Position numbers and translations under genes: made by a program
Shown here: positions 1 through 6,014 of the stretch, one piece after another
How the letters are laid out: each line of letters starts with the position of its first letter
How positions within the stretch are numbered: the stretch's first letter is position 1
Assembly (NCBI GenBank): GCA_036520135.1
Contig: DATDKF010000442.1
Location: 1 to 9,093 of the forward strand
Origin: DASSUW01 sp036520135
GTDB lineage: Bacteria > Actinomycetota > Thermoleophilia > Solirubrobacterales > Solirubrobacteraceae
Direction of reading: 5' to 3'
DNA: 9,093 bases
Notes under the pieces: model-generated
Seen by the model: the letters and a program-made list of their open reading frames with translations, nothing else
What the model was told of the DNA's origin: nothing
Database searches by the model: none

Positions 1-341
1 ACGGCGACGGGAGCCGCCCAGCGGTTCTCCCACACCAGCACCGCCGCGCTCGTGCCGGGCTCGAGCACCGACGCGGCGTCGTTGAGCTCGTCCTCGCCCA
101 GCAGGCCAGAGGACGCGCCCTCGAACACGCCGAAGTCGCCGTCCGCAAGCTCACCGGCCTCGATCGAGGAGACGTTGCCGTCCTCGTCCTTGGCCAGGAG
201 CGCGACGTCGAGGAGGCGGATGATCCCGCGCTCGACGAGGTCGACCACCAGCGGTGCGACCTCGCCCGACGGCTGCTTCCCGCTCCACTCGAGCACCACG
301 TAGTCGATGGGGCCCATCTCTTCCAACATGGCATCGGTCAT
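1..341 (-). CDS. DUF6325 family protein (3' end cut by window edge)
   Basis: The reading frame opens with ATG at 341-339 and stays open for 113 codons to the window edge, so the C-terminus is missing. The protein starts MTDAMLEEMGPIDYVVLEW, continues with LVERGIIRLLDVALLAKDED at about residues 33-52, and carries an acidic GDFGVFEG stretch at about 67-74. This pattern matches the small soluble actinobacterial DUF6325 proteins, whose function is unknown to me. A weak AGGA lies about nine bases before the start. The hexamer TAGGAT (353-348 on the minus strand) ends six bases before the ATG, which would fit a leaderless transcript, but I see no good -35. DUF6325 genes often lie beside SHOCT membrane proteins; here one is found at 1878-2282 on the same strand, with the ClC gene between them. 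Family call from memory of the sequence pattern. Confidence 0.8.
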   Translation of the reverse strand, partial: MTDAMLEEMGPIDYVVLEWSGKQPSGEVAPLVVDLVERGIIRLLDVALLAKDEDGNVSSIEAGELADGDFGVFEGASSGLLGEDELNDAASVLEPGTSAAVLVWENRWAAPVA

Positions 342-377
342 GGGCCGATCCTACCCACGCCGGAACCGACCGGCGCG

Positions 378-394
378 TCATCCCTTCGGGATGA
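378..394. promoter_or_regulatory. Perfect inverted repeat between divergent genes
   Basis: TCATCCC, a three-base centre TTC, then GGGATGA form a perfect 7-bp dyad. It sits in the 116-bp gap between the divergent DUF6325 gene (start 341) and ClC gene (start 458). It could be an operator serving either promoter or an RNA hairpin in one leader. There is no T-tract, so a terminator is unlikely. A possible -10 for ClC is TACGGT at 443-448, nine bases before its ATG. Confidence 0.35.
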
Positions 395-457
395 AAGGCG
401 GCCTCACCCGATGGGGATGGTGCCCGCAGCGCGGGGCGCCCGTACGGTGCGGCCGCG

Positions 458-1741
458 ATGAGCACACCGGCCGCTTCGCCGCTGTCGCCGCGGGAGTACC
501 TGCGGGTGCTCGCGATCGCGGCGCTGCTGGGGCCGCCCGTCGCGATCCTGGCGGCCGGGCTGATGGCCGCCATCCACGGGGTGACGACGCTGGCGTGGAC
601 CGACATCCCGGACGCGGCGGGCTGGAGCTCGCCGCCGGCCTGGTACGTGCTGGTGGTGCCGGTCGTCGGTGGCGCGATCGTCGCGCTCGCGCTCCGGATG
701 CCGGGTCACGGCGGGCATTCCGCGGTCGGCGACCTCTCCATGGAACCGCTGCCGCCGCTGGGCCTCGTGAGCGCGATGCTGGCCGGCCTGGCGTCGCTCG
801 GGCTCGGCCTCGTGCTCGGTCCCGAGGCGCCGCTGCTCGCGCTCGGCCTGACCGCCGGGCTCGTCGCCGGCAAGGCGCTGCGGGCGGAGGAGTCGGCGGC
901 GAAGCTGATCGTCATGGCGGGCGCGTTCGCGTCGATCAGCACCGTGTTCGGCGGGCCGCTGCCGTCGGCGCTGCTGCTGTTCGAGCTCGCCGCGGCCCAT
1001 GCCGTCGTGCCTGCCGCCGCGCTCGGCCGCGCCCTCGTGCCGGGCTTCCTCGCTTCGGGCACGGCGGCGCTGATGTTCACGGGCGTGGACGACTGGCCCG
1101 GCGTGAAGGAGACCGTGCTCTCGCTGCCCCCGCTGCCCGACTACCCGACCGTGCAGGGCGTCGACGTGGCCTGGGCGGTCCCGGTGGCGCTCGTGGCGGG
1201 CCTCATCGTCGCGGGCGCGCGGTCCGGTGCGCGCCGAGCGTCCGAGCGCACGACGCTGCCGCCCGCGCTGCTGCTGTGCGGGGGCGGGCTCGCCGTCGGC
1301 GCGCTGGCCGTGGCGTTCCGGGAGATCACGTCGCAGCCGGTTGACCTCGTGCTGTTCTCGGGCGAGACGTCGCTCGGCACGATCCTCGGGGAGACGTCCG
1401 CCGGCGTCGTCGTCGCGCTGCTGATCGCGAAGGCGCTCGGGTACGCGATCTCGCTCGCGGCGGGGTTCCGCGGCGGGCCGACGTTCCCGGCTGTGACACT
1501 CGGCGTGATCGTCGGCGTATTGGGCGCGCTGGTTCTCCCGGGCCTGGACCTCACGCCCGCGGTGGCCGCGGGCCTGGCGGCGGGCGCGGCGGCGGCGCTG
1601 CGGCTGCCGATCTTCGGCGCGCTGCTGACCGCGCTGATGATGGGCTCCGGCGCGGCGCAGACGGTGCCGATCGCGGTCGTGGGATCCGTGGTCGGGTGGC
1701 TGGCCGCGGAGGCCGTCAATGCCCGGGCGAGCCGTCGATGA
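458..1741 (+). CDS. ClC-type chloride channel or H+/Cl- antiporter
   Basis: A 427-residue membrane protein made almost entirely of hydrophobic helices, as in the ClC family, which works as dimers with one anion pore per subunit. The helix D anion-binding signature appears as PGHGGHSAVGD at about 82-92. The gating motif is GPEAP at 121-125, with Glu123 in the place of the gating glutamate (canonical G-K/R-E-G-P). The helix N signature is RGGPTFPA at 338-345, where most ClC proteins have GGxFxP. The segment LLLFELAAA at 172-180 corresponds to the helix H/I region. Only one glutamate, Glu176, is seen there, so the internal proton glutamate of antiporters such as E. coli ClcA seems absent, which would favour a channel or non-standard coupling. 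There are no C-terminal CBS domains. The ATG has no clear Shine-Dalgarno. The frame stays coding-like after the stop (see 1742-1873). Confidence 0.93.
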   Translation: MSTPAASPLSPREYLRVLAIAALLGPPVAILAAGLMAAIHGVTTLAWTDIPDAAGWSSPPAWYVLVVPVVGGAIVALALRMPGHGGHSAVGDLSMEPLPPLGLVSAMLAGLASLGLGLVLGPEAPLLALGLTAGLVAGKALRAEESAAKLIVMAGAFASISTVFGGPLPSALLLFELAAAHAVVPAAALGRALVPGFLASGTAALMFTGVDDWPGVKETVLSLPPLPDYPTVQGVDVAWAVPVALVAGLIVAGARSGARRASERTTLPPALLLCGGGLAVGALAVAFREITSQPVDLVLFSGETSLGTILGETSAGVVVALLIAKALGYAISLAAGFRGGPTFPAVTLGVIVGVLGALVLPGLDLTPAVAAGLAAGAAAALRLPIFGALLTALMMGSGAAQTVPIAVVGSVVGWLAAEAVNARASRR

Positions 1742-1873
1742 CTGCTGGACTCGGCGCTGCTGGCGGCGATCTTCGGGTTCCTGCCCGGCGACGACGAGCG
1801 GCTGCGCCGCAGCGTGATCGCGATCGGGGCGGCCGCCCGGATCATCGTTGCCGAGCGGCCGGAGGAGGTGTGA
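1742..1873 (+). other. Coding-like tract in the ClC frame just after its stop
   Basis: Directly after the ClC stop TGA (1739-1741), the same frame stays open for 43 sense codons and ends at TGA 1871-1873. Forty-two of the 43 codons end in G or C (the exception is one GTT), as in the real genes here, whereas the ATG-led alternative frame from 1738 has poor third positions. The peptide has a hydrophobic part (LLDSALLAAIFGFLPG), then a charged linker (DDERLRR), then VIAIGAAARIIVAERPEEV. No ATG or GTG begins it; the only near-start options are CTG codons at 1742 and 1745. It may be a C-terminal ClC extension cut off by a nonsense change, a readthrough extension, or a separate small gene that lost its start: deleting one A after ATG 1738 would put ATG in frame. 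The end is four bases from the convergent SHOCT gene stop. Confidence 0.45.
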
Positions 1874-1877
1874 TCGA

Positions 1878-2282
1878 CTACCCGAGCGCCTTCGCCTTGA
1901 GCCGCTCGAACTCCGCCTGGTCGATCGCGCCGCTGTCGAGCAGCTGCTTGGCCTTCTCGATCTCGGCGGCCGGCCCGGCGCTGCCGCCGTCGCCGGCGAC
2001 GGTACGGACGTAGTCGTCGAAGTGGGCCTGCGAGGCCTTGGCCTCCTCCTCGCTGCGCGTCGTCATGTCGTCGTGATGGGCGATGAGGTAGATCAGCACG
2101 CCCAGGAACGGCAGCACGATGAGGAACACCGTCCACGCCGCCTTGCCCCAGCCGGACAGGTCACGACGCCGGAAGACGTCGGCAAGGATCACGACGATCA
2201 TCCAGATCCAGATCACCCACGCGAAGAAGATGATCATCGTCCAGAGGATGTTCAGGAACGGGTAGTCCGCTGCGAAAGGCAT
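1878..2282 (-). CDS. Two-helix membrane protein with C-terminal SHOCT motif
   Basis: This 134-residue protein has two predicted membrane segments. The first is rich in Trp and Ile (about residues 10-37) and the second lies at about 47-68 (AAWTVFLIVLPFLGVLIYLI). The second resembles the PLDc_N-type short membrane domain of many actinobacterial small proteins. A charged linker with an acidic region (about 71-100) follows. The last 30 residues are a SHOCT motif, including QLLDSGAIDQAEFERLKAKAL, a short amphipathic helix-turn module thought to mediate oligomerisation. The start at 2282 is well supported: AGAGGAGGAG lies a few bases upstream on the minus strand. Its function is unknown. Proteins of this kind are frequent neighbours of DUF6325 (1-341 here), which suggests a shared envelope or stress role; that link is inference. 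Confidence 0.88.
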   Translation of the reverse strand: MPFAADYPFLNILWTMIIFFAWVIWIWMIVVILADVFRRRDLSGWGKAAWTVFLIVLPFLGVLIYLIAHHDDMTTRSEEEAKASQAHFDDYVRTVAGDGGSAGPAAEIEKAKQLLDSGAIDQAEFERLKAKALG

Positions 2283-2308
2283 CTGGCTCCTCCTCTAGGT
2301 CGCCCGAA

Positions 2309-2324
2309 CGCTCCCATCGGAGCG
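2309..2324 (-). repeat. 6-bp hairpin in the SHOCT gene leader
   Basis: CGCTCC, four bases, then GGAGCG form a perfect short stem about 27 bases upstream of the SHOCT gene ATG and just before its Shine-Dalgarno. If it is in the transcript it may shape the leader. Stems of this size are common by chance at this GC content. Confidence 0.25.
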
Positions 2325-2339
2325 ACGGCCGGGCAATGG

Positions 2340-2351
2340 GGCATGCATGCC
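2340..2351. promoter_or_regulatory. Perfect 12-bp palindrome upstream of the SHOCT gene
   Basis: GGCATGCATGCC reads the same on both strands. It lies in the 98-bp gap between the MFS stop and the SHOCT start, directly next to the hairpin at 2354-2379. It is unusually AT-containing for this genome, and the perfect symmetry suits a dimeric regulator. No experimental support; role inferred. Confidence 0.35.
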
Positions 2352-2353
2352 TG

Positions 2354-2379
2354 CGCGCGGGTATATACACCCCCGCGCG
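2354..2379 (-). terminator. GC hairpin just after the MFS gene; terminator or promoter element
   Basis: CGCGCGGG pairs perfectly with CCCGCGCG across a 10-base AT-containing loop (TATATACACC). It begins two bases past the MFS stop codon in the direction of MFS transcription, the usual place for an intrinsic terminator, but lacks a T-run. The TATATA in the loop could instead be a -10 element for the SHOCT gene about 80 bases downstream, in which case the stem would be an operator. I cannot choose between these. Confidence 0.4.
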
Positions 2380-2380
2380 G

Positions 2381-4006
2381 TCAGACCCCGAGCACCGCCC
2401 GCAGGACCCCGCCGATGCTGCGCGGGTCGACCCCGTACTTGCGCTCGTAGTCGCGGCGCGCGGCTTCGTCGACGAGCGCGAGCGCGAGCTCCTCGCGCGA
2501 GGAGCCGTAGCGGCAGGCGGCGCGGTCGAGCGCGCTCAGCGCCGCGTCCTGCAGCGCGCCGTCGATCCCGCCGGTGTGCGGCAGCGCGCGTGGATGGCAG
2601 GGGTCGGCGATGCGCACGGGCTCGGGCTCGACCGCCGGCGCGATCAGGCGGGCGCCGCCCGCGAGCACGAGCGCCGCCGCCGCGGCGGCGGCGACGCGGC
2701 GGTCCCACGGCAGCAGGGCGACCGCGGCGAGCAGTGCGAGGACGCCGCAGATCGCGAACGCGGGCGCGAACGCGCCGTCGACGCCGGCGACGACCGCGTC
2801 GTCGGCGCGGCGGGCGAGCTCGTCGTAGGCCGGCTGGTCCTCTGCGTCGATGCCGCTGCGCGCGCTCTCGAGCGCGTCCTGCAGCTGCCCGCGCGGATCG
2901 ACGGGGTCGAGGTCGCCGACGAGCGCGGCGGCCAGGTCGAGCTTGTCGAGCGGCGGCAGCCGCGCGTCGAGCACCAGCGCGGTGCCCTGCTCGCGCCCGG
3001 CCGCGACCGCGTCGTCGATCCGCGCGGCGGCGACCGGCGCGAGCAGCGCGAGCGCGATCGTGATGCCCGCGTGGCGGGCGGAGAGCAGCCGCGCCGCCTG
3101 CCCGGCGGTCCGCTCGGGCAGCAGGTCGCCGGCCAGCGCCGGTAGCGCCAGTCCCAGCCCGGCGCCCGCCAGCACCTGCGGCAGCACGATCCACCACGAC
3201 GACGCGGTCGGCACCGAAGCGAGCATCAGCACGCCGCCGGCGACCAGCAGCGCGCCGGCCGCCGCCCGCACTCGCGGCGGGCCGCCGATCCGCGCGGCGG
3301 CCACGGCGGCAACCGGCAGGATCGACACGGCGGCGGCCGCCCCGAGCGGGCTGACCGACCACCCGGTCACCAGCAGCAGCACGAGCAGGAACAGCACGCC
3401 GACCAGCGCGGCCGACAGCAGCGCCAGCGCGATCGCCGGCCCGACCGGCCACGGCTGCCGGTCGTCGTCGCGGAGCTGCTGCGGCTCGCGCGAGCGCCAG
3501 GCGGCGAGCGCCGCGGCGACCGCCACGGGCACCTGGACCGCGAAGATCGCCCGCCAGTCGAACGCCTGGGTCAACGCGCCGCCGAGCGCCGGGCCGGCGG
3601 CGAAGCCAAAGATCGCCGCCGCGTTCCACGAGCGGCGGCCGGGGCCGCCGGCGTCGAGCAGCGCGAACGCCCCCACGAGCAGCGCCGCCGCTCCGGCCGC
3701 CTGGACGCAGCGCAGCGCGAGCAGCGCGCCGAGCGAGCCCGCGACCGCGCATCCGAGCGAGGCGACCGCGAAGACCGCGGCGCCGCCGGCACCCAACGCG
3801 CGGGCGCCCACCCGCAGGCGCGCGGCGACCGGCAGCGCGACCGCGAGCACGAGCGTGTAGCAGCCGAGCACGGCGGCGGCGCCCTGCACCGTCGCGTTGA
3901 GCTCGTCGATGATCGGCGGCAGCGCCAGCGTGACGATTGACGCGTCGGCGAGCGCGAGGGCGGCGGCAAGAAGCAGGAGCGCGGGGATGACGACATGCTC
4001 GCGCAG
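2381..4006 (-). CDS. MFS transporter, EmrB/QacA (DHA2) type, with two-Cys C-terminal tail
   Basis: Read from CTG at 4006, this is a 541-residue protein with about 13 hydrophobic segments. The first helix (VVIPALLLLAAALALADASI) and the following TLALPPIIDEL are typical of drug-efflux MFS members. A motif A relic (ARLRVGARALG) follows helix 2. The antiporter motif C appears as GFAAGPALGGAL, followed by WRAIFAVQVPV, as in DHA2 exporters. About 90 residues of hydrophilic loop lie between the last two MFS helices. A further hydrophobic segment (VAAAAAAALVLAGGARLIA) is followed by a roughly 75-residue tail with cysteines at about 470 and 498. The start is unresolved: no ATG or GTG precedes helix 1 in frame, and GTG 3889 would delete that helix. 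CTG 4006 has AAGGAG twelve bases upstream. Substrate unknown; probable small-molecule efflux. The 5' end runs close to the divergent osmC gene. Confidence 0.85.
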   Translation of the reverse strand: MREHVVIPALLLLAAALALADASIVTLALPPIIDELNATVQGAAAVLGCYTLVLAVALPVAARLRVGARALGAGGAAVFAVASLGCAVAGSLGALLALRCVQAAGAAALLVGAFALLDAGGPGRRSWNAAAIFGFAAGPALGGALTQAFDWRAIFAVQVPVAVAAALAAWRSREPQQLRDDDRQPWPVGPAIALALLSAALVGVLFLLVLLLVTGWSVSPLGAAAAVSILPVAAVAAARIGGPPRVRAAAGALLVAGGVLMLASVPTASSWWIVLPQVLAGAGLGLALPALAGDLLPERTAGQAARLLSARHAGITIALALLAPVAAARIDDAVAAGREQGTALVLDARLPPLDKLDLAAALVGDLDPVDPRGQLQDALESARSGIDAEDQPAYDELARRADDAVVAGVDGAFAPAFAICGVLALLAAVALLPWDRRVAAAAAAALVLAGGARLIAPAVEPEPVRIADPCHPRALPHTGGIDGALQDAALSALDRAACRYGSSREELALALVDEAARRDYERKYGVDPRSIGGVLRAVLGV

Positions 4007-4051
4007 CGGCCTGCGAAGCTCCTTGCGGCAACCACGAATGAGGAGGTCGGG

Positions 4052-4483
4052 ATGGCCACACGTAACGCGCGGGCGACGTGGAAGGGCAACCTCAAGGACG
4101 GCGAGGGGACGATGGCGCTCGGCTCGGGCGTCTGGGAGGGGCCGTTCTCATTCAAGACCCGCTTCGAGGACGGGCAGGGCACGAACCCCGAGGAGCTGAT
4201 CGGCGCCGCCGAGGTCGGCTGCTTCACGATGCAGCTGTCGGCGACGCTCTCAGAGGCCGGTCACGTCCCGGACTCGGTCGAGACCGATGCCAAGGTCCAC
4301 ATCCGCAACATCGACGGCGCGCCGACGATCTCGCAGATCGACCTCGTCACGCACGCCAAGATCCCCGGCCTCGACGACGAGACGTTCCAGAAGACCGCCC
4401 AGGAGACCCGCGAGGTCTGCATCATCTCGCGCGCCCTCGCGGGCGTCGGGAACATCACGGTCGAGGCGACGCTCGAGAGCTGA
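4052..4483 (+). CDS. osmC: OsmC family peroxiredoxin
   Basis: A 143-residue protein that matches OsmC along its length. OsmC is a cytoplasmic, dimeric thiol peroxidase that reduces organic hydroperoxides, usually with dihydrolipoamide-type reductants. The conserved block TRFEDGQGTNPEELIGAAEV runs over about residues 36-55, with the peroxidatic Cys57 next to it and the resolving Cys123 in REVCIISRAL. Arg37 and the EE pair at 47-48 are in the expected active-site positions. The ATG at 4052 is chosen because AGGAGG (4041-4046) lies five bases upstream. An in-frame ATG at 3995 would add 19 residues without a Shine-Dalgarno. It is divergent from the MFS gene, so its promoter must lie inside the MFS 5' coding region. 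Its TGA stop abuts that of the convergent lipoprotein gene. Ohr is the alternative, but the NPEELIGAA pattern favours OsmC. Confidence 0.95.
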   Translation: MATRNARATWKGNLKDGEGTMALGSGVWEGPFSFKTRFEDGQGTNPEELIGAAEVGCFTMQLSATLSEAGHVPDSVETDAKVHIRNIDGAPTISQIDLVTHAKIPGLDDETFQKTAQETREVCIISRALAGVGNITVEATLES

Positions 4484-5569
4484 TCAGCGCAGGTAAGCGC
4501 GCTGCCCGCCGCGGACCCGGAACGCGGTGAAGCCGTCCGCGGCCGGCGGCAGCGCGAGGTAGCGCGCGATGACCTCGCGGCGCAGCCGCGCGCGCGAGCC
4601 GGCGGCGGCGATCGCGTCGAGCACCCGCCGCATCGCGCGGTACGTGAGGACTGCGTACGGGTCGGGCGCGCGGCTGAAGGCGTCCGTGAACGCGCGCTCG
4701 AACTCGCGCAGCTCCGCCGTCGATCCCGGCTTCGGGGCGCTCGACACGAACACCGCGCGGCGGCGGACGGCGAGCGGGAGCGCGGCCGCGAGGCCGGCGC
4801 GGGTCAGCTCGTCGGGGAACACCAGCGTGGCGCGCGGGTGCTCGCGCGCGAGCGACTCGGCGACGCCCACGGCCGAGCGCAGGTCGGTGCCGGAGTAGAT
4901 GACCGCGTCGGGCCGCGACTGCACGACCTGGCCGGCGGCGCGCTCGAGCTCGGTCGTGAGGGCCTCCGGGACCTTCCCGGCCTCGGACTCGACCGCGATC
5001 CGGTCGCCGGCGCGGCGGGCGACGCTGACGAGCGTTCGCGCCTGGTCGGCGTCGTCGCCGACGACCCGCGCGAACGTCTGGTGGCCGGACGGGAACCAGC
5101 GCTCCGGCTCGCCTGGCCCGACGGGGTCGGTGAAGCCCGTATAGCCGGCGCCCGGGCTGACGAGCAGGACGCCGGCGGCGTTGTAGAGCGGCACCGCGGT
5201 CAGCGCCGTGTCCGACCGCACCGCGCCGATCGCAGCGATCACCTGCGGGTCGCGGATCACCTGCTCGGTCGCCACCCCGGCGACTTTCGGCGGCGAGTCC
5301 TGCCCGAGCGCGCCCTCGTCGACCGAGAAGAAGTTGATGCCGACGTCGCCGGCGCGGCCGTGCGCCTGCGCGATCGCGAGCTTCTGCGCGTCGACCATGT
5401 CGCGCCCGACGCCGCGCTCGGGGTCGGGAAGCGACGAGTAGATCGTCACGTTGGGGCCGACGATCCGCCCGCCGGCCTCGATCGCACCGCGGTCGCCGCA
5501 GCCCGTGAGGACCGCGGCGGCCGCGAGCACAACGAGACCGCTAGTCCTCCAGGAGGACCGTGTCGTCAT
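4484..5569 (-). CDS. Branched-chain amino acid-type substrate-binding lipoprotein
   Basis: A 361-residue secreted lipoprotein. The N-terminus has a basic part (MTTRSSWRTS), a hydrophobic core and the lipobox LTGC with lipidated Cys24. The mature protein has the type 1 periplasmic-binding fold of LivJ-like proteins: IYSSLPDPERGVGRDMVDAQ at about 43-62, VIRDPQVIAAIGAVRSDTA at about 104-122, then PLYNAAGVLLVSPGAGYTGFT. These proteins capture amino acids or similar small ligands for an ABC importer. No permease or ATPase gene is present in the window, so this is an orphan binding protein, and it could instead act as a sensor. The start has no Shine-Dalgarno and lies 29 bases inside the upstream cupin gene, which suggests translational coupling. 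The basic n-region supports this start. Stop codons of this gene and osmC abut at TGATCA. Confidence 0.9.
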   Translation of the reverse strand: MTTRSSWRTSGLVVLAAAAVLTGCGDRGAIEAGGRIVGPNVTIYSSLPDPERGVGRDMVDAQKLAIAQAHGRAGDVGINFFSVDEGALGQDSPPKVAGVATEQVIRDPQVIAAIGAVRSDTALTAVPLYNAAGVLLVSPGAGYTGFTDPVGPGEPERWFPSGHQTFARVVGDDADQARTLVSVARRAGDRIAVESEAGKVPEALTTELERAAGQVVQSRPDAVIYSGTDLRSAVGVAESLAREHPRATLVFPDELTRAGLAAALPLAVRRRAVFVSSAPKPGSTAELREFERAFTDAFSRAPDPYAVLTYRAMRRVLDAIAAAGSRARLRREVIARYLALPPAADGFTAFRVRGGQRAYLR

Positions 5570-5906
5570 GCGAGTACGGCGGCGAGCAGCAGCAGAGCAG
5601 CACCAGCGGCTCGTCGCTCGTGTTCCACAGCTTGTGCGCGACGCCCGGCGCGATCACCACGGTGTCGCCGGCGCGGACCTCGGCCTCCTGGCCGCCCAGC
5701 CGCATGCGTCCGGCCCCGGCGGTGAAGTGGTAGATCTCCTCGGCCGCGCGGTGGAAGTGCTCGACCGTCTCGCCGCCGACCGGCACCGTCGCCTCGGCGA
5801 GCGACTGGTTCAGCGCGTTGCCCGACGGGATGCCCGCGAGCTCACGGATGGTCGAGCCGTCGGCGGTGACGAACGGCTCTCGGTCTTCCAGACGGACGGT
5901 CTGCAC
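5541..5906 (-). CDS. Cupin domain protein
   Basis: A single-domain cupin, 121 residues from GTG 5906. Both cupin metal motifs are intact: HFHRAAEEIY (two His and Glu) and GDTVVIAPGVAHKLWN (the second His). It should therefore form a small beta-barrel binding one metal ion. The end of the domain has the run LLCCCSPPYSHDDTVLLE, which I recall as typical of a family of uncharacterised actinobacterial cupins; no reaction can be assigned. In-frame GTG codons at 5993 and 5936 are alternatives. I prefer 5906 because the protein then begins MQTVRLEDREPFVTADGS, as relatives do, and because the 5993 version would encode across the strong hairpin at 5940-5971 with poor codon third positions. No start has a clear Shine-Dalgarno. 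It overlaps the downstream lipoprotein gene by 29 bases, so the two are probably co-transcribed. Confidence 0.88.
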   Translation of the reverse strand: MQTVRLEDREPFVTADGSTIRELAGIPSGNALNQSLAEATVPVGGETVEHFHRAAEEIYHFTAGAGRMRLGGQEAEVRAGDTVVIAPGVAHKLWNTSDEPLVLLCCCSPPYSHDDTVLLED

Positions 5907-5939
5907 GAGGCGCTCGACAGCGTAGACGACGCGCACGAA

Positions 5940-5971
5940 GCGCCCCCGGCCGTGAGCCCGGCCGGGGGCGC
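5940..5971 (-). terminator. Strong 12-bp GC hairpin between small ORF and cupin gene
   Basis: GCGCCCCCGGCC (5940-5951) pairs perfectly with GGCCGGGGGCGC (5960-5971) across an eight-base loop. It is the strongest stem in the window. It begins 43 bases beyond the stop of the 61-residue ORF and ends before the favoured cupin start, the position of a terminator or processing signal. There is no T-run on either side, so it may only attenuate transcription or protect the mRNA end. Confidence 0.55.
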
Positions 5972-6014
5972 GACATGAATGAGCCTTAGTCACGAAGGGG
6001 ACACGTGCCGCGGC

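Noticed and set aside
3937..3942. TTGACG as a -35 for osmC
   Set aside because: No -10-like hexamer is found at 16-19 bases beyond it, and it encodes part of the MFS protein on the other strand.
3995..4051. Longer OsmC start at ATG 3995
   Set aside because: No ribosome-binding site there, while AGGAGG is ideally placed for ATG 4052, and the family begins near that point.
2295..4061. Long Arg/Ala-rich open frame on the minus strand across the MFS gene
   Set aside because: Its translation is repetitive Arg, Ala and Gly with no domain, and the overlapping frame gives a clear MFS protein; it is a shadow of GC-rich coding.
5544..5558. Inverted repeat GTCCTCC-A-GGAGGAC in the cupin/lipoprotein overlap
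   Set aside because: It is fully explained by two coding frames and gives no usefully placed Shine-Dalgarno for either gene; chance is likely.
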